The notes under the pieces were generated by a model. The model did not search any database. It saw only the letters and a program-made list of their open reading frames with translations, and had not been told where the DNA came from. The position numbers were made by a program, and so were the translations under genes. A stretch of 6,022 nt of DNA from Verrucomicrobiota bacterium (lineage in GTDB: Bacteria; Chlamydiota; Chlamydiia; Chlamydiales; Rhabdochlamydiaceae): the NCBI GenBank assembly GCA_903970455.1, contig CAJCIW010000052.1, forward strand, positions 1 through 6,022, read 5' to 3'. Shown piece after piece: positions 5,132 to 6,022 of the stretch; position 1 is the first letter of the stretch; each line of letters starts with the position of its first letter.

Positions 5132-6022
5132 ATGAGCTACAAACTAAAAACACTTGCTATTCTGTCCAGTTGCCTTCTCTGCTTCAGCGGCTGCCAACGG
5201 GTGTCGGACAAAATCGAGCCGACCGTGAGCTATTCCGTCCAAGATAAATATATATTAGCTCTACCCTCCCCCTTTCCTCCATTGAGTGAAGAGGAAAAAG
5301 GTAAGGATTGGGGACGTGAGATGCAAGTGGGATTTGGATTTGCCCATCAGCTCGACCTATATCAGGCAATCACTGCCTTTAAACGCGCAGAAATTTTAAT
5401 TCCGCAGGCAGAAAAAACACGCTCTTTAGAAATTCAATATGAAATTTTGCTTTGCTATTACATGGGGAAAAAGTGGAAAGACGTGATCCACACCTTCGAT
5501 CACAGCGAGCTTCGCCATGCCGAGCAAAGTTTTCCCGCTCTCCACGATCTGCTCCTCATTTTGTATGAGGCTTACCAGCAAGAGAAAATGGATTCCCAGG
5601 CAGAAAGGACCCTCCGGCTCATTCAGCATTATTATCCTGAGGAAGCGTCAAAGCTGGTTTTGTCCGATGTTCTGTTTCGCGGGGACATCCCGGCTATCAA
5701 GGAGATTGCCCATGCTCCTCCCCCAAAAACCTACCTGGACGATTTCTTGGTCCACTATGAATCCCAAAAAAAGTCTGTCGGCAAGGCACAGGGACTCAAT
5801 GCTATTCTTCCGGGAGCAGGGTATCTCTATTTGGGGCAAAACCAGTCTGGCGCGACGGCTTTTCTTCTCAATGGGTTATTTATCGCCGCCTCCGTTTATT
5901 TTTTTGAACAGGGGAATATTGCCGCCGGCGTTATTTTTACAGGTTTTGAGGCGGGCTGGTATTTTGGCGGCATTTATGGGGCCGGCCTCGAAGCAAAGGC
6001 GTACAATGAACGCCTTTACGAA
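5132..6022 (+). CDS. Predicted lipoprotein with TPR-like middle and hydrophobic Gly-rich C-terminal domain (3' end outside window)
   Basis: The frame is open for 297 codons to the right edge with no stop. The ATG at 5132 follows an in-frame TAG (5117-5119) and is the first possible start, but no Shine-Dalgarno sequence is visible. Residues 1-20 are a lipoprotein signal peptide ending in CFSGC with Cys21 as the likely lipidated residue; LSSC at 11-14 is a less likely site. Residues 62-165 look like paired helices of TPR type, for example DLYQAITAFKRAEILIP, then YEILLCYYMGKKWKDVI, then DSQAERTLRLIQHYYPE. From about 220 comes a different domain: LNAILPGAGYLYLGQNQSG, a hydrophobic helix (FLLNGLFIAASVYFF) and a second one (AAGVIFTGFEAGWYFGG), then GAGLEAKAYNER. 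The LPGAGxxYxG pattern occurs in small bacterial membrane-protein domains. The function is not recognised. Its position behind a secretin on the same strand suggests an envelope role, possibly secretin assembly, but this is inference. Confidence 0.88.
   Translation, partial: MSYKLKTLAILSSCLLCFSGCQRVSDKIEPTVSYSVQDKYILALPSPFPPLSEEEKGKDWGREMQVGFGFAHQLDLYQAITAFKRAEILIPQAEKTRSLEIQYEILLCYYMGKKWKDVIHTFDHSELRHAEQSFPALHDLLLILYEAYQQEKMDSQAERTLRLIQHYYPEEASKLVLSDVLFRGDIPAIKEIAHAPPPKTYLDDFLVHYESQKKSVGKAQGLNAILPGAGYLYLGQNQSGATAFLLNGLFIAASVYFFEQGNIAAGVIFTGFEAGWYFGGIYGAGLEAKAYNERLYE

Overview
The window looks like chromosomal DNA from a member of the Chlamydiota, most likely an amoeba-associated ('environmental') chlamydia rather than a Chlamydia species. 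The main reason is the central gene, a very large secretin whose C-terminal pore domain resembles, from memory, the chlamydial type III secretion secretin. The coding DNA is moderate in GC, while the spacers are clearly AT-rich. The genus cannot be fixed from the sequence alone.

Layout: (1) On the minus strand, running off the left edge, is the first 272 codons of a class I SAM-dependent methyltransferase of the GAMT/RMT2 type, start codon at 818. (2) A 351-bp divergent spacer (819-1169) holds a roughly 160-bp imperfect palindrome (825-984) with 24-bp outer arms bounded by TA and a perfect 15-bp inner arm pair. It looks like a small non-coding MITE-like element. The rest of the spacer has weak promoter-like boxes, two further hairpins and the secretin ribosome-binding site. 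(3) On the plus strand, 1170-5030 is an intact 1286-residue secretin: signal peptide, N0, N1 and N2 domains, eight extra tandem N-type modules of about 74 residues, then the pore domain with the secretin signature. (4) After a 101-bp spacer, 5132 to beyond the right edge encodes a predicted lipoprotein with a helical, TPR-like middle and a hydrophobic Gly-rich C-terminal domain.

The secretin would form an outer-membrane ring with an unusually long periplasmic neck. The lipoprotein behind it, on the same strand, is a reasonable but unproven candidate for an assembly or anchoring partner, because some secretin pilotins are TPR lipoproteins. The methyltransferase is divergently oriented and has no evident functional link. 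None of the other type II or type III secretion genes is present, so the secretin is isolated from its machinery within this window.

Most worth a second look are the eightfold amplification of the periplasmic module, the palindromic element 6 bp upstream of the methyltransferase start codon, the helical insertion in the methyltransferase, and the two-part lipoprotein next to the secretin.
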